Made by a program: the position numbers and the translations under genes. The notes beneath the pieces were generated by a model, which worked only from the letters and a program-made list of their open reading frames with translations, did no database searches and was not told the DNA's origin. Shown here in pieces: positions 7,340 through 15,969 of a stretch of DNA of 64,000 nt. Within the stretch, counting starts at the first letter, position 1. Each line of letters starts with the position of its first letter. This DNA is from Pseudomonas petrae (GTDB lineage: Bacteria > Pseudomonadota > Gammaproteobacteria > Pseudomonadales > Pseudomonadaceae). The DNA lies in NCBI RefSeq assembly GCF_021728295.1, contig NZ_JAKJXE010000003.1:62001-126000 (forward strand), written 5' to 3'.

Positions 7340-8068
7340 TTATCCGCCGAAGCTTGAGCCGCTGCTTTTGCCACCCCAACCGCTGCGAGCGGTGGCTTGG
7401 CTGCCGAAACCGCCACGGGAAACAGACGACGAGACGGAGGAGTTACGGCCAAGGGTGCTTTTGCTGTAAGTGCCGGTCGAGCTGCTTCGCGCCTGGGTGG
7501 AGTTGCCGAAGGTTTTGCCCTGCTCGATCTGGCGCGACAGTGTGGAATACCCATATCCACCCCGCGAGTCTCGCTCCTGGTAGATGGGTTGAGCATAGTA
7601 ACGACCGCCACCGCCGGTGAATCCGTTGACCATGTTGCTGACGAGCATGCCCATCAGGAATCCGTTCACCCCAGAAGAACCGAAGCCACCACCGCCGCCA
7701 CCGGACTGGTCGGCCTGTGCCTTCGCTGCATCGACCTGGGACTTGGGAAGCTCACCGGAAACTTCCAGCTGGAAACCGCCGAGCTTGGGCGTGAACTTGC
7801 CATCGGCATTCTGCTGGCAGTAATCAGGGACAAAATCCGCGTCGCACGACGCCTTGTCGTCGTAGGACGGTGCAATGCGGCGGTGCTCCGCCAGCGCGCT
7901 CATGTAAGCGTCCGAGCAGATGTCGACCGGGACTTTCTGATCCACACAGGCCTGGACCGATGGATAGGTCTGCTGCGCGGAAACCTCTACGGTGTCGGAT
8001 TTGCTGCACGCACTGATCGCCAGCGGCAGGGTGCTGGCCAGGACCAGCTTGAGGGAACTACGTCTCAT
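7340..8068 (-). CDS. yjfM: DUF1190 lipoprotein (YjfM/YgiB family)
   Basis: 242 residues. A lipoprotein signal ends at ISAC (Cys21), predicting a lipid-anchored envelope protein. The region VQACVDQKVPVDICSDAYMSAL, then CDADFVPDYCQQ, carries the spaced cysteines of the DUF1190 family. From about residue 120 the chain is low complexity: a poly-Gly stretch, a hydrophobic MGMLVSNMVNG segment, then Ser/Gly/Arg repeats ending GKSSGSSFGG. It sits between yjfL and yjfC as in E. coli. No biochemical function is known to me; the Gly/Ser tail looks like an adhesive or flexible tether. Confidence 0.85.
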   Translation of the reverse strand: MRRSSLKLVLASTLPLAISACSKSDTVEVSAQQTYPSVQACVDQKVPVDICSDAYMSALAEHRRIAPSYDDKASCDADFVPDYCQQNADGKFTPKLGGFQLEVSGELPKSQVDAAKAQADQSGGGGGGFGSSGVNGFLMGMLVSNMVNGFTGGGGRYYAQPIYQERDSRGGYGYSTLSRQIEQGKTFGNSTQARSSSTGTYSKSTLGRNSSVSSSVSRGGFGSQATARSGWGGKSSGSSFGG

Positions 8069-8094
8069 CGATAACTCCTTTCGATAACGGGCGA

Positions 8095-8520
8095 TCAGGT
8101 CGACGGCGTCATGCAGGCCGAGTTGAGAAAACCGACACTGATCGAGACGCTGGCGGCATAGATCGCCGCAGCAAGCTCGCCTCGGGTAATGCGTGCGGAA
8201 AGATCCTTGAGGACCATGCTGGTGGCGGTAAAGGCCAGCAGCTGTACGACTGCCGCAATGACTGCCCAGATCACCACGTCCAATACGCTGATGCTGTAGG
8301 TGATCACGTTGCTGGCCGGCAGTGCGAAGCCAATCAGCGCACCGCCAAGGGCAACAGCGGCGGCAACATTGCCCTCACGAATCTGGGCGAATTCCTTGTG
8401 CGGCGTCAAACGCGTGTAGGCCATTTGAAACAACGCGAATAACCCGCCGGCCACAATGATGTAGACCACAAAACTCAGCAACGACTGGAAGCTGACGGAC
8501 ATACGAAGCGCTTCAAGCAT
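8095..8520 (-). CDS. yjfL: DUF350 inner-membrane protein (YjfL family)
   Basis: 141 residues with four hydrophobic segments (about 11-31, 50-70, 80-102, 115-135), as expected for the DUF350 family of small polytopic membrane proteins. The loop MAYTRLTPHKEFAQIREGNVAAAVALGGALIG is the family signature. It is cotranscribed with the cytoplasmic YjfK-like protein 13 bases upstream. DUF350 proteins recur beside PspA-like and glutathionylspermidine-synthase genes, so they probably work in one membrane module; the activity is unknown. Confidence 0.87.
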   Translation of the reverse strand: MLEALRMSVSFQSLLSFVVYIIVAGGLFALFQMAYTRLTPHKEFAQIREGNVAAAVALGGALIGFALPASNVITYSISVLDVVIWAVIAAVVQLLAFTATSMVLKDLSARITRGELAAAIYAASVSISVGFLNSACMTPST

Positions 8521-8533
8521 TTTTTACTTCCTT

Positions 8534-9202
8534 TTAAATGACAGTGAAATCAGTGGACTGCAGGGTCACGCCGACCGAGGTGGTGAAGGAGACAATGCCC
8601 TCCTCATCTTCCTCGACAGACAACAACAGAAACTCGCGGCGGTCTACCAGACCCGTGTCCCGCGCGTACAACATGCTCAGGTGCTTGATGCGATAAGCAC
8701 CGTCGGGACTGACGACCTGCTCGTCCATGGGCGTGAGCTCGGTCTGGCCTTCTTCCGTCCCCCACTGACGCCCATACTCCCAGCCGTCATGCTCAAACAC
8801 CGGCAGCCCGACTTTGGAGGCAGGCCCAACCAGACGTTTGAGCTCCGCCTCACTGTTGATCGTAACGGCGCTGCTGTAACCGAACAGGATGATGTCCTGG
8901 ACGTCTTCAGCGGCAAGTCCGTTCATCATGACCTGCAGCCAGTAATCCTCGTCCTCGAAGTAGAAGCGCACCAGACGTACCGATTGGCCCAGATCGACCT
9001 GTCCCACTGACCAGACCACTTCTTCGTTGGGGACCACCAACTCCGAATGGCCGTCGAGCATCAGCTTGAGCGAGTCATCGAGGTCCAGCATACGACCGGT
9101 AGCCAGCCCGAACGGATTAGCCAGTCCCGCATTGGCGAGGGGGTTGGAGCCGCCCGGTGGATTGGGTGATTCCAGGCCTAAAGCGCGTTTGATCCAGCTC
9201 AT
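8534..9202 (-). CDS. yjfK: DUF2491 family protein (YjfK-like)
   Basis: 222-residue soluble protein beginning MSWIKRALGLESPN, which matches the start of E. coli YjfK. It is acidic, with alternating strands and no signal or membrane segment. Motifs such as VSPDGAYRIKHLSMLYARDTG near the C-terminus are family-like. It lies between the rhomboid and yjfL genes in the operon. Function is unknown; the conserved linkage to YjfL and PspA suggests a cytoplasmic partner of the membrane complex. Confidence 0.8.
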   Translation of the reverse strand: MSWIKRALGLESPNPPGGSNPLANAGLANPFGLATGRMLDLDDSLKLMLDGHSELVVPNEEVVWSVGQVDLGQSVRLVRFYFEDEDYWLQVMMNGLAAEDVQDIILFGYSSAVTINSEAELKRLVGPASKVGLPVFEHDGWEYGRQWGTEEGQTELTPMDEQVVSPDGAYRIKHLSMLYARDTGLVDRREFLLLSVEEDEEGIVSFTTSVGVTLQSTDFTVI

Positions 9203-9251
9203 GTTTCATCTCCTTGAATTCGCGCCGAGGCGAGGTAAAAAGTTCTGCCAC

Positions 9252-9815
9252 TCATTTCGCCGGAACACGCTCGACAAGCCGCCGTGAGTGCATCAACCAG
9301 GCCGTTACAATACCGGCAAGCGCGCCACACAGGTGTGACTCAATCGATACGCCCGGCACTGGAATGAAGCCGAAAATCAATCCGCTGTAGCCCAGCAGGG
9401 TCACCAGTGCAATCGCGAAACTCGCCAGGCTGCGTTGATACCACGCGCGCGCCAGCAGATACGCCCACAAGCCAAAGATCAGACCGCTTGCGCCCACATG
9501 GATGACCGGCCGGCCAACCACCCAGACCATCATCCCGCCGAGCACAACGATGAGCAGCACCACTCGGACGTAACGTTGAAGCCCCTCGGTCGCAACCAGC
9601 CAGCTCAGCACCACAAAAGGCAGCAGATTGCTCAGCAGGTGACGGACCGAGCCATGCAGAAACGGGGAGAAAACGACGCCCTGGAGTCCGGATAACGTTC
9701 TGGGCACCAGGCCGTGGGACAGCAGGCTGTTGGCGGTCAGGGAGTTAACCATCTGCACAACGATCATCAAAGCGGCAAGGCAGAGTATCGTTCGTAGTCC
9801 ATTTCCGATATTCAT
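9252..9815 (-). CDS. Rhomboid-family intramembrane serine protease
   Basis: 187 residues with about six membrane segments. Rhomboid hallmarks are visible: the HGSVRHLLSN motif (His54, His59, Asn63), the catalytic serine in HVGASGLIFG (Ser110), and the catalytic histidine in SIESHLCGALAG (His161). I placed the start at the ATG at 9815; a TTG at 9842 would add nine residues. The protease is inserted between pspA-like and yjfK-like genes, which are adjacent in E. coli. It may cleave or quality-control membrane proteins of the module; the substrate is inferred, not seen. Confidence 0.9.
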   Translation of the reverse strand: MNIGNGLRTILCLAALMIVVQMVNSLTANSLLSHGLVPRTLSGLQGVVFSPFLHGSVRHLLSNLLPFVVLSWLVATEGLQRYVRVVLLIVVLGGMMVWVVGRPVIHVGASGLIFGLWAYLLARAWYQRSLASFAIALVTLLGYSGLIFGFIPVPGVSIESHLCGALAGIVTAWLMHSRRLVERVPAK

Positions 9816-9904
9816 CTGCGCACCGATTGAACCAAAAATCAAAACCGAAAAACTGAAACCGAAAAAAGGCAGACGGAAATCCGGCTGCCTCTGTTTAACG
9901 GTGC

Positions 9905-10612
9905 TTATTGCCCAGCGTTACCGCTCTGGTTTTGTGCTTTCAAGCGGGCCAGCACGTCGGCCGCGCCCCCTGATTTTGCGCCGATACCTGCATCTTGAAG
10001 ACGACGCTCCAGATCGCCGCCATTGGCAGCCTCGGTCAGCTCATCGGCCGCTTCAAGCCTCGCGTCCTGTTCATCCTGACGCTGCTTGATACGTGCCAGC
10101 GAACCCACTGCGGTTTCGAGTCGGCCATTGGCACCGCCCGTTGCAGCAGCCGCATTGATCTGCGCCTTTTGCACGCTGTCGCGAGCCTTGGCCATATCGG
10201 TTTGCTGACGCAGGCCTTTGATCTGGCTTTCGGCCTTGATGACCTGTGCGGTCAGCTTGGCCACGTGAACACCAAACTGGTCTGCAGCAAGTTTCTCTTG
10301 ATCGCGCAGGGCCGTCAGTTCAGCCACTTTCTCGGCACACTCAAGTGCGAGAGCTTCTTCGCCTTTGTTCATCGCAGCGAGCGCTTTCTGCTCCCAGTTG
10401 GCGATGTTCTTGTCGTGCTCTTCGACGCGCTGGAGCGAGAGCTTGCGCTTGGCTTTGATCTGAATCAGCTGGTTGCGCGCCGCGAGCATGGAAGCATCGG
10501 CGTCACGGATTTCCTGATCGAGGATTCGCAGTGCCTGAGCGTCGACGATGGCTTCACCCACCTCGGAAGCACCACCACGCAGCGCTGTGACCATTTTTTT
10601 CCAAAGGCTCAT
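9905..10612 (-). CDS. yjfJ: PspA/IM30-family protein (YjfJ-like)
   Basis: 235 residues, almost wholly alpha-helical coiled coil (about 25-190), beginning MSLWKKMVTALRGG with an amphipathic N-terminal helix as in PspA/Vipp1. The N-terminus is followed by ILDQEIRDADASMLAARNQLIQIKAKRK, the canonical first long helix. PspA-type proteins bind stressed inner membrane and oligomerise (ESCRT-III-like). It lies 15 bases after yjfI and heads the rest of the operon. The sequence supports family membership; a membrane-maintenance role is inferred from the family and from the rhomboid and DUF350 neighbours. Confidence 0.92.
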   Translation of the reverse strand: MSLWKKMVTALRGGASEVGEAIVDAQALRILDQEIRDADASMLAARNQLIQIKAKRKLSLQRVEEHDKNIANWEQKALAAMNKGEEALALECAEKVAELTALRDQEKLAADQFGVHVAKLTAQVIKAESQIKGLRQQTDMAKARDSVQKAQINAAAATGGANGRLETAVGSLARIKQRQDEQDARLEAADELTEAANGGDLERRLQDAGIGAKSGGAADVLARLKAQNQSGNAGQ

Positions 10613-10627
10613 TGATGTGTCTCCCGA

Positions 10628-11248
10628 TTACTGTGAATCAACTGTTAGAAGATCTTCGTAGGCATCAGCTGCCCGAATCACGTTGTCTGCCAGCGTAAGG
10701 ACTTCGTGGACGATGACGGTCAGCGAAGAGGCGGCACTCAGGGCGCCGAACATGCTGTACACGGTTTCGCCGTTTGGCATGGTCTCGATGCCGATCGACG
10801 ACAGCGGGAAGAGGTCCCGACTGCGCAACACCGTCTCGTTGAAAGCCTTTGGGTCTTTGACCTGAGAGGCGTAGACCAGGACGGAATCAACCAGGATCTG
10901 GTCGCCCGCGATGGCAATAATGATGGGCAAGCCGCCGAACTGATTCATCACCAGGCTCAGACTCGGCTCGGCGCCTTGAATGAGGTTCAGCTTGATGTCG
11001 TTGTTCTTCACCACGTCCAGTTCGGCGAACGCCGAGTGAAGTGTGTCGATCGTCCAATTGGTAGTTTCAGTCATGAATCCCTCCAGTTTGATCCGGTTAC
11101 CCAAGTAGGGCTGGCGTAGAACTTTTTCGATGTCTCTCAACGCTTCCGCGTTTTCCGGAAGCACATACAACTCTCGTTTCACGTACCCGGCAGCCGTCAG
11201 CCGAGCGCGCATTTCGCGCATGTAGTCGGTTGAAGTTTTCCGAGCCAT
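10628..11248 (-). CDS. yjfI: DUF2170 family protein (YjfI-like)
   Basis: 206 residues from the ATG at 11248 (MARKTSTDYMREMRARL), after which the chain reads like E. coli YjfI: an N-terminal Arg/Lys-rich helix followed by an alpha/beta DUF2170 domain (TNWTIDTLHSAF to the end). No catalytic motif is evident. It is the first gene of the leftward operon. The 167-base gap to the divergent FUSC gene contains two copies of the palindrome TCACATGTGA that could regulate it. The longer frame from 11281 runs into the operator and is less likely. Confidence 0.8.
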   Translation of the reverse strand: MARKTSTDYMREMRARLTAAGYVKRELYVLPENAEALRDIEKVLRQPYLGNRIKLEGFMTETTNWTIDTLHSAFAELDVVKNNDIKLNLIQGAEPSLSLVMNQFGGLPIIIAIAGDQILVDSVLVYASQVKDPKAFNETVLRSRDLFPLSSIGIETMPNGETVYSMFGALSAASSLTVIVHEVLTLADNVIRAADAYEDLLTVDSQ

Positions 11249-11264
11249 TGAGTTATTCCCGAAC

Positions 11265-11327
11265 ATCACATGTGATAGCAACGCACCCTACGCGCATGCA
11301 AGCAGATGCGCAACATCTCACATGTGA
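11265..11327. promoter_or_regulatory. Twin TCACATGTGA palindromes in a divergent promoter region
   Basis: ATCACATGTGAT (11265-11276) is a perfect 12-bp palindrome. Its 10-bp core TCACATGTGA recurs at 11318-11327. The centres are 52 bases apart, about five helical turns, between the divergent yjfI and FUSC starts. A dimeric repressor or activator binding both is likely; its identity is unknown. Confidence 0.6.
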
Positions 11328-11415
11328 TGATTTTGTGAATGAGGCTATGCCGATGGTGACCCGCCGCATTTGCCGGGCTTCGGATATATTCATCTTCCCC
11401 ATGGTCTGTAACCCC

Positions 11416-12462
11416 ATGAACTCAGCCGCTCTCCCCTCCTGGCTTCGCCGCGCACTGCGTCCTCTTCTGGACCCGTACCGCCGCTATCGCCATGCCCGCT
11501 ACATTCACGCCGGCCGCATCGTGGTCGGGTTACTGGTGTCGATTCTCCTGACGACAGGCATTAATTTGCCCCACGGTGAGTGGGCGTCGGTGACGATGCT
11601 GATCGTGATTGGAGGGTTGCAGCACCACGGCAATATCGGCAAAAAGTCGGTGGAGCGGGCGTACGGGACATTGATTGGTGCAGCGTTGGGCCTGGCGATC
11701 GTGGCGCAGGAAAGCTACCTGGGCATGCCGTTGCTGACGTACGTGGTCATGTCGCTGATCTGTGGCTTCTTTGCGTATCACGCCATTGGCAAAGGCGGTT
11801 ACACGGCGCTGCTGTCGGCGATCACGCTGTTTATCGTGGCGGGCCACGGTGATAACCCGATCACGGACGGGCTGTGGCGGACCGTGGACATCCTGATCGG
11901 CATCGCCCTCGCTTTGGCGTTTTCGTTCGCGCTGCCGCTGTACGCCGTGTATTCGTGGCGCTACAACCTGGCGAGTGGTTTGCGGGACTGTGCCCTGGCT
12001 TACGACCGCATCGCCAGCGGGCAGTCGATCACTGCGGATGAGCATGTGAAGCTGACGGCTCGGATGGGCGCGACGCTGTTGCAACTCCGTTCACTGATGC
12101 CGTCGGTGTCCAAGGAAGTGAAGATTTCGATCGTTGAGCTGGACGCCATTCAGCGTCACTTCCGCATGTGCCTGAGTATCCTAGAAATCCTTTCGAACCT
12201 GCGTCCGGCGGATGCTGGCAGCACGGGGGTCACTGCTGAGCAACGCCGCATCCGTCGCATGTTGATCGGCATGGCCCGCGCGCTGCAGACCGGTGCAACT
12301 GAGCGTTTGCAGCGGCCGACCGAGAGCTTGACTGTCGGGCCTGACGTTCCGACCGCCTCGACCGAGGTGCTGGGTTACCAACTGATGACCCGCCAGTTCA
12401 CCCAGAATCTTGAAAGCCTGCAACAGCGTCTGGCGAAAACAGCGCCGGCGTGGAAGATCTGA
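11416..12462 (+). CDS. FUSC-family inner-membrane protein
   Basis: 348 residues from the ATG at 11416 (MNSAALPSWL); the frame extends further 5' but that part crosses the operator region and has no family resemblance. An Arg-rich N-terminus is followed by about six membrane segments between residues 30 and 185, including the FUSC signature WASVTMLIVIGGLQHHGNIGKKSVERAYGTLIGAALG. A cytoplasmic helical C-terminal domain follows. Relatives include AaeB and YccS, linked to efflux of aromatic acids. Divergent from the yjf operon and possibly coregulated by the shared palindromes. The substrate cannot be told from sequence. Confidence 0.85.
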   Translation: MNSAALPSWLRRALRPLLDPYRRYRHARYIHAGRIVVGLLVSILLTTGINLPHGEWASVTMLIVIGGLQHHGNIGKKSVERAYGTLIGAALGLAIVAQESYLGMPLLTYVVMSLICGFFAYHAIGKGGYTALLSAITLFIVAGHGDNPITDGLWRTVDILIGIALALAFSFALPLYAVYSWRYNLASGLRDCALAYDRIASGQSITADEHVKLTARMGATLLQLRSLMPSVSKEVKISIVELDAIQRHFRMCLSILEILSNLRPADAGSTGVTAEQRRIRRMLIGMARALQTGATERLQRPTESLTVGPDVPTASTEVLGYQLMTRQFTQNLESLQQRLAKTAPAWKI

Positions 12463-12500
12463 ACCACGCCACCGCTGTGATCAATAAACCGGCGGGGAGA

Positions 12501-13412
12501 TCAATACACCGACGGGACAACCATCTCACGTGGTACCGGCGCGCGCAGGTAATTGGCGTTGTACTCGCGCTCCGGCAGCACCACTTGCGGTGTCTCGGTA
12601 TCGCCGCGCGGGATCTGCTCCAGCAGGTGATGAATGCAGTTCAGGCGCGCACGCTTCTTGTCGTCTGCTTCTACGATCCACCACGGCGCGACGTCGGTGT
12701 GGGAGCGGGTAAGCATCTCTTCCTTCGCGTTGGTGTAGTCCTCCCAGCGACGACGTGACTCAAGGTCCATCGGCGAGAGCTTCCACTGTTTCAGCGGGTC
12801 ATGAATGCGCATCAGGAAGCGCCGGTATTGCTCATCGTCTGTGATGGAGAACCAGTACTTGATCAGGATGATGCCCGAGCGCACCAGCATTTTTTCGAAC
12901 TCTGGGACGGTGCGGAAAAACTCCTCGTACTCCTCGTCATTACAGAACCCCATGACCCGCTCGACCCCGGCCCGGTTGTACCAGCTGCGGTCGAACAGCA
13001 CCATTTCGCCAGCGGCTGGGAGGTGCGCGACGTAGCGCTGGAAGTACCACTGCGTGCGCTCGCGTTCACTCGGCGCAGTCAGTGCGGCGACGCGACAAAC
13101 ACGCGGGTTGAGCCGCTGAGTGATGCGCTTGATCGCACCGCCCTTGCCCGCAGCATCCCGGCCTTCGAACAGCACGACCACCTTGAGCTTCTGGCTCACC
13201 ACCCAATCCTGCAACTTGACCAGCTCGCCCTGCAGGCGCAGCAACTCACGGAAATACACGCGGCGATCAATCCCTTTGGGCACCTCCTCGCCCAGATCGG
13301 CCAGCAAGCCATCCAGGCGCGCGTCGTCGTACTCCATTTCCAGTTCTTCGTCGAAGCTGTCGAGGATGTCGGCCTGGATGTAGCGGGCGGTTTCGGAGAA
13401 ATCCAGAGTCAT
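12501..13412 (-). CDS. ppk2: Polyphosphate kinase 2 (PPK2 family)
   Basis: 303 residues, a usual size for class I PPK2. It transfers phosphate between polyphosphate and nucleoside diphosphates. Walker A FEGRDAAGKGG lies at 82-92. The lid region holds APSERERTQWYFQRY, and Walker B VLFDRSWYNRAG has Asp141. The C-terminal part KLSPMDLESRRRWEDYTNAKEEM is typical. GGGAG lies 8 bases before the ATG. It is a single-gene unit, with no partner visible on either side. Whether ATP or GTP is preferred cannot be read from the sequence. Confidence 0.95.
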   Translation of the reverse strand: MTLDFSETARYIQADILDSFDEELEMEYDDARLDGLLADLGEEVPKGIDRRVYFRELLRLQGELVKLQDWVVSQKLKVVVLFEGRDAAGKGGAIKRITQRLNPRVCRVAALTAPSERERTQWYFQRYVAHLPAAGEMVLFDRSWYNRAGVERVMGFCNDEEYEEFFRTVPEFEKMLVRSGIILIKYWFSITDDEQYRRFLMRIHDPLKQWKLSPMDLESRRRWEDYTNAKEEMLTRSHTDVAPWWIVEADDKKRARLNCIHHLLEQIPRGDTETPQVVLPEREYNANYLRAPVPREMVVPSVY

Positions 13413-13660
13413 GACGAGGCTCCCGGCGTGGATTCAAAGGGGTGGGAAGAGAATTTAGGCACGCCGGGGGTGACAGAAGAATGACAAAAGCCTTACAGCA
13501 GAGAAAAGTCCTACATAATCGACGCAAGTTCTCTGACGCCCATCCGTGATGGACGAACAGCGCAAAAAGCTTCGGTAGTCGCCTTGGGCTCCTGTTCGAA
13601 TATCACCCACGCCCCAACGGAATCTCCTAACATGCCTCGCTTGCTTAAGGAGATCCGCCC

Positions 13661-14122
13661 TTGCCTGACACTCGTCCCCCAGCGCTCGACGACATCGACC
13701 GCAAACTGATCGCCGCGCTGCAAATCAATGCCCGGGAACCGGTCGCTAATCTGGCTCGGCAATTGGGCATCGCGCGCACGACCGTGACCTCACGACTGGC
13801 GCGCCTGGAAAAAGCCAAAGTCATTACCGGTTATGGCGTGCGTCTGGGTCAGCGGCTGGTGGATGGCGGTTTGCAGGCCTATGTCGGGATTACCGTGCAG
13901 CCTCGCTCTGGCAAGGAAGTGTTGCGGCGGCTGAGTGCGCTCGCGCAGGTGCAACAGTTGTGTGCAGTGAGTGGCGAATTCGATTACGTCGCGTGGCTGC
14001 GCACGGATTCGCCGGAGCAGCTGGATCAGATGCTCGATCTGATCGGCAGTGTCGATGGTGTCGAGAAGACCACCACGTCGATCATCCTGAGCAGCAAGAT
14101 CGACCGCGGCCAGCCGTCCTGA
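13661..14122 (+). CDS. Lrp/AsnC-family transcriptional regulator of the dav genes
   Basis: 153 residues starting at TTG 13661, with AGGAG ending 8 bases upstream. The N-terminal winged helix (about 10-60: LDDIDRKLIAALQINAREPVANLARQLGIARTTVTSRLARLEKAKVI) is followed by a RAM/ligand-sensing domain (70-150). Lrp-type proteins form octamers and sense amino acids. It stands 142 bases upstream of davB in the same direction; the same linkage is known in P. putida, so lysine or 5-aminovalerate sensing is the probable job. An inverted repeat at 14141-14160 may be its operator. Confidence 0.9.
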   Translation: MPDTRPPALDDIDRKLIAALQINAREPVANLARQLGIARTTVTSRLARLEKAKVITGYGVRLGQRLVDGGLQAYVGITVQPRSGKEVLRRLSALAQVQQLCAVSGEFDYVAWLRTDSPEQLDQMLDLIGSVDGVEKTTTSIILSSKIDRGQPS

Positions 14123-14140
14123 CATTCCGTTTCTGACAAT

Positions 14141-14160
14141 GTGACGAACCGCTCCGTCAC
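14141..14160. promoter_or_regulatory. Inverted repeat upstream of davB
   Basis: GTGACG (14141-14146) and CGTCAC (14155-14160) form a 6-8-6 inverted repeat about 105 bases before davB, in the gap after the Lrp-type gene. No T run follows, so an operator is more likely than a terminator. Assignment to the Lrp protein is inferred from position. Confidence 0.4.
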
Positions 14161-14264
14161 TTTGCCTCCATTCTCGACACAACGACGGCACTCTGCGTCT
14201 TATTAACGTCCCAACTGTTATCTAGACTTGTCCACTTTCGCGCCACAGTCGAACAAGGTCAGTC

Positions 14265-15959
14265 ATGAAGAACAACCGCCATCCCGCCAACGGAAAGAAA
14301 CCGATCACGATTTTCGGCCCGGACTTCCCGTTCGCGTTCGATGACTGGATTGAACACCCGGCGGGCCTCGGCAGCATTCCAACCGAAAACCTCGGCAAAG
14401 AGGTGGCGATTGTCGGCGCAGGCATCGCGGGGCTGGTTGCGGCCTATGAGCTGATGAAGCTGGGCCTCAAACCCGTCGTTTATGAAGCCTCCAAAATGGG
14501 CGGTCGTCTGCGTTCGCAACAGTTCGAAGGCGCTGAAGGCATCATCGCCGAGCTGGGCGGCATGCGCTTCCCGGTCTCCTCCACAGCCTTTTATCACTAC
14601 GTCGACAAGCTCGGGCTGGAATCCAAACCCTTCCCCAACCCGCTGACGGCTGCATCGGGCAGCACAGTGATTGATCTGGAAGGCAGCACTCACTACGCAC
14701 AGAAACTGTCTGACTTGCCTGCGCTGTTTCAGGAAGTTGCCGACGCCTGGGCCGACGCGCTGGAGGACGGCTCGCAGTTCGCCGACATTCAGCAAGCCAT
14801 CCGCGACCGCGATGTGCCTCGGCTCAAGGAGCTGTGGGACAAGCTGGTGCCGTTGTGGGACGACCGCACGTTCTATGACTTTGTCGCCACGTCCAAAGCC
14901 TTCGCTAAACTGTCGTTCTATCACCGCGAAGTGTTTGGTCAGGTCGGTTTTGGCACCGGTGGCTGGGACTCGGACTTCCCAAACTCGATGCTGGAGATCT
15001 TCCGCGTGGTCATGACCAACTGCGACGATCACCAACACCTGATTGTCGGCGGCGTCGGGCAAGTGCCAATCGGCATCTGGCGCCACGCCCCCGAGCGATG
15101 CGCGCATTGGCCCGAGGGCACCAGCCTGTCGACGCTGCACCGGGGCGCCCCGCGCACGGGGGTCAAAGGCATCAGCCGCGCGGCCAACGGCCAGTTCGCG
15201 GTCACCGACAACTTGGGCGATGTCCGGCACTACGATGCGGTTCTGGCCACGTGCCAGAGCTGGTTGCTGACCACGCAAATCGAGTGCGAAGAGTCGCTGT
15301 TCTCGCAGAAAATGTGGATGGCGCTGGACCGCACGCGCTACATGCAGTCGTCGAAAACCTTCGTCATGGTCGACCGGCCGTTCTGGAAGGACAAAGACCC
15401 GGAAACCGGCCGCGACCTGATGAGCATGACCCTCACCGACCGCCTGACCCGTGGCACTTACCTGTTCGACAACGGCACCTATTCCAACGGCGTCGAGAAG
15501 CCGGGCGTGATTTGCCTGTCGTACTCGTGGATGAGCGACGCACTGAAAATGCTCCCTCACCCCGTGGAAAAGCGCGTCAGCCTGGCGCTTGGGGCGCTGA
15601 AAAAGATCTACCCGAAGGTCGATATCGCCGCGCGCATCATCGGAGACCCGATCACCGTGTCGTGGGAATCCGACCCGCACTTCCTCGGCGCTTTCAAAGG
15701 CGCGCTGCCTGGCCATTACCGCTATAACCAGCGGATGTACGCGCACTTCATGCAGAAGGAAATGCCTGACGAGCAACGCGGCATTTTCATCGCCGGTGAC
15801 GATGTGTCCTGGACGCCCGCCTGGGTCGAGGGCGCAGTGCAGACTTCGCTGAACGCGGTGTGGGGCATCATGACCCACTTCGGCGGCAAGACTCACGCCG
15901 AGAACCCGGGGCCCGGCGACGTGTTTCACGAGATCGGCCCGATCGTTTTGCCGGAATAA
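14265..15959 (+). CDS. davB: L-lysine 2-monooxygenase (flavin amine oxidase family)
   Basis: 564 residues. FAD-dependent oxygenase that converts lysine to 5-aminopentanamide. The dinucleotide-binding motif VAIVGAGIAGLVAA is at about 48-60, followed by YEASKMGGRLRS. The C-terminal FAD motif GIFIAGDDVSWTPAWVEGAVQTSLNAVW closes the protein. Length and sequence fit P. putida DavB; the nearest alternative in the family is tryptophan 2-monooxygenase, but the immediately downstream 5-aminovaleramidase gene (10-base gap) favours lysine. First committed step of the 5-aminovalerate route of lysine catabolism; the later enzymes DavT and DavD are not in this window. Confidence 0.92.
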   Translation: MKNNRHPANGKKPITIFGPDFPFAFDDWIEHPAGLGSIPTENLGKEVAIVGAGIAGLVAAYELMKLGLKPVVYEASKMGGRLRSQQFEGAEGIIAELGGMRFPVSSTAFYHYVDKLGLESKPFPNPLTAASGSTVIDLEGSTHYAQKLSDLPALFQEVADAWADALEDGSQFADIQQAIRDRDVPRLKELWDKLVPLWDDRTFYDFVATSKAFAKLSFYHREVFGQVGFGTGGWDSDFPNSMLEIFRVVMTNCDDHQHLIVGGVGQVPIGIWRHAPERCAHWPEGTSLSTLHRGAPRTGVKGISRAANGQFAVTDNLGDVRHYDAVLATCQSWLLTTQIECEESLFSQKMWMALDRTRYMQSSKTFVMVDRPFWKDKDPETGRDLMSMTLTDRLTRGTYLFDNGTYSNGVEKPGVICLSYSWMSDALKMLPHPVEKRVSLALGALKKIYPKVDIAARIIGDPITVSWESDPHFLGAFKGALPGHYRYNQRMYAHFMQKEMPDEQRGIFIAGDDVSWTPAWVEGAVQTSLNAVWGIMTHFGGKTHAENPGPGDVFHEIGPIVLPE

Positions 15960-15969
15960 GGAAGCCTCT

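Noticed and set aside
14259..15929. 556-codon open frame antisense to davB
   Set aside because: High-GC shadow; no ribosome site or family motif, while davB is clear on the other strand.
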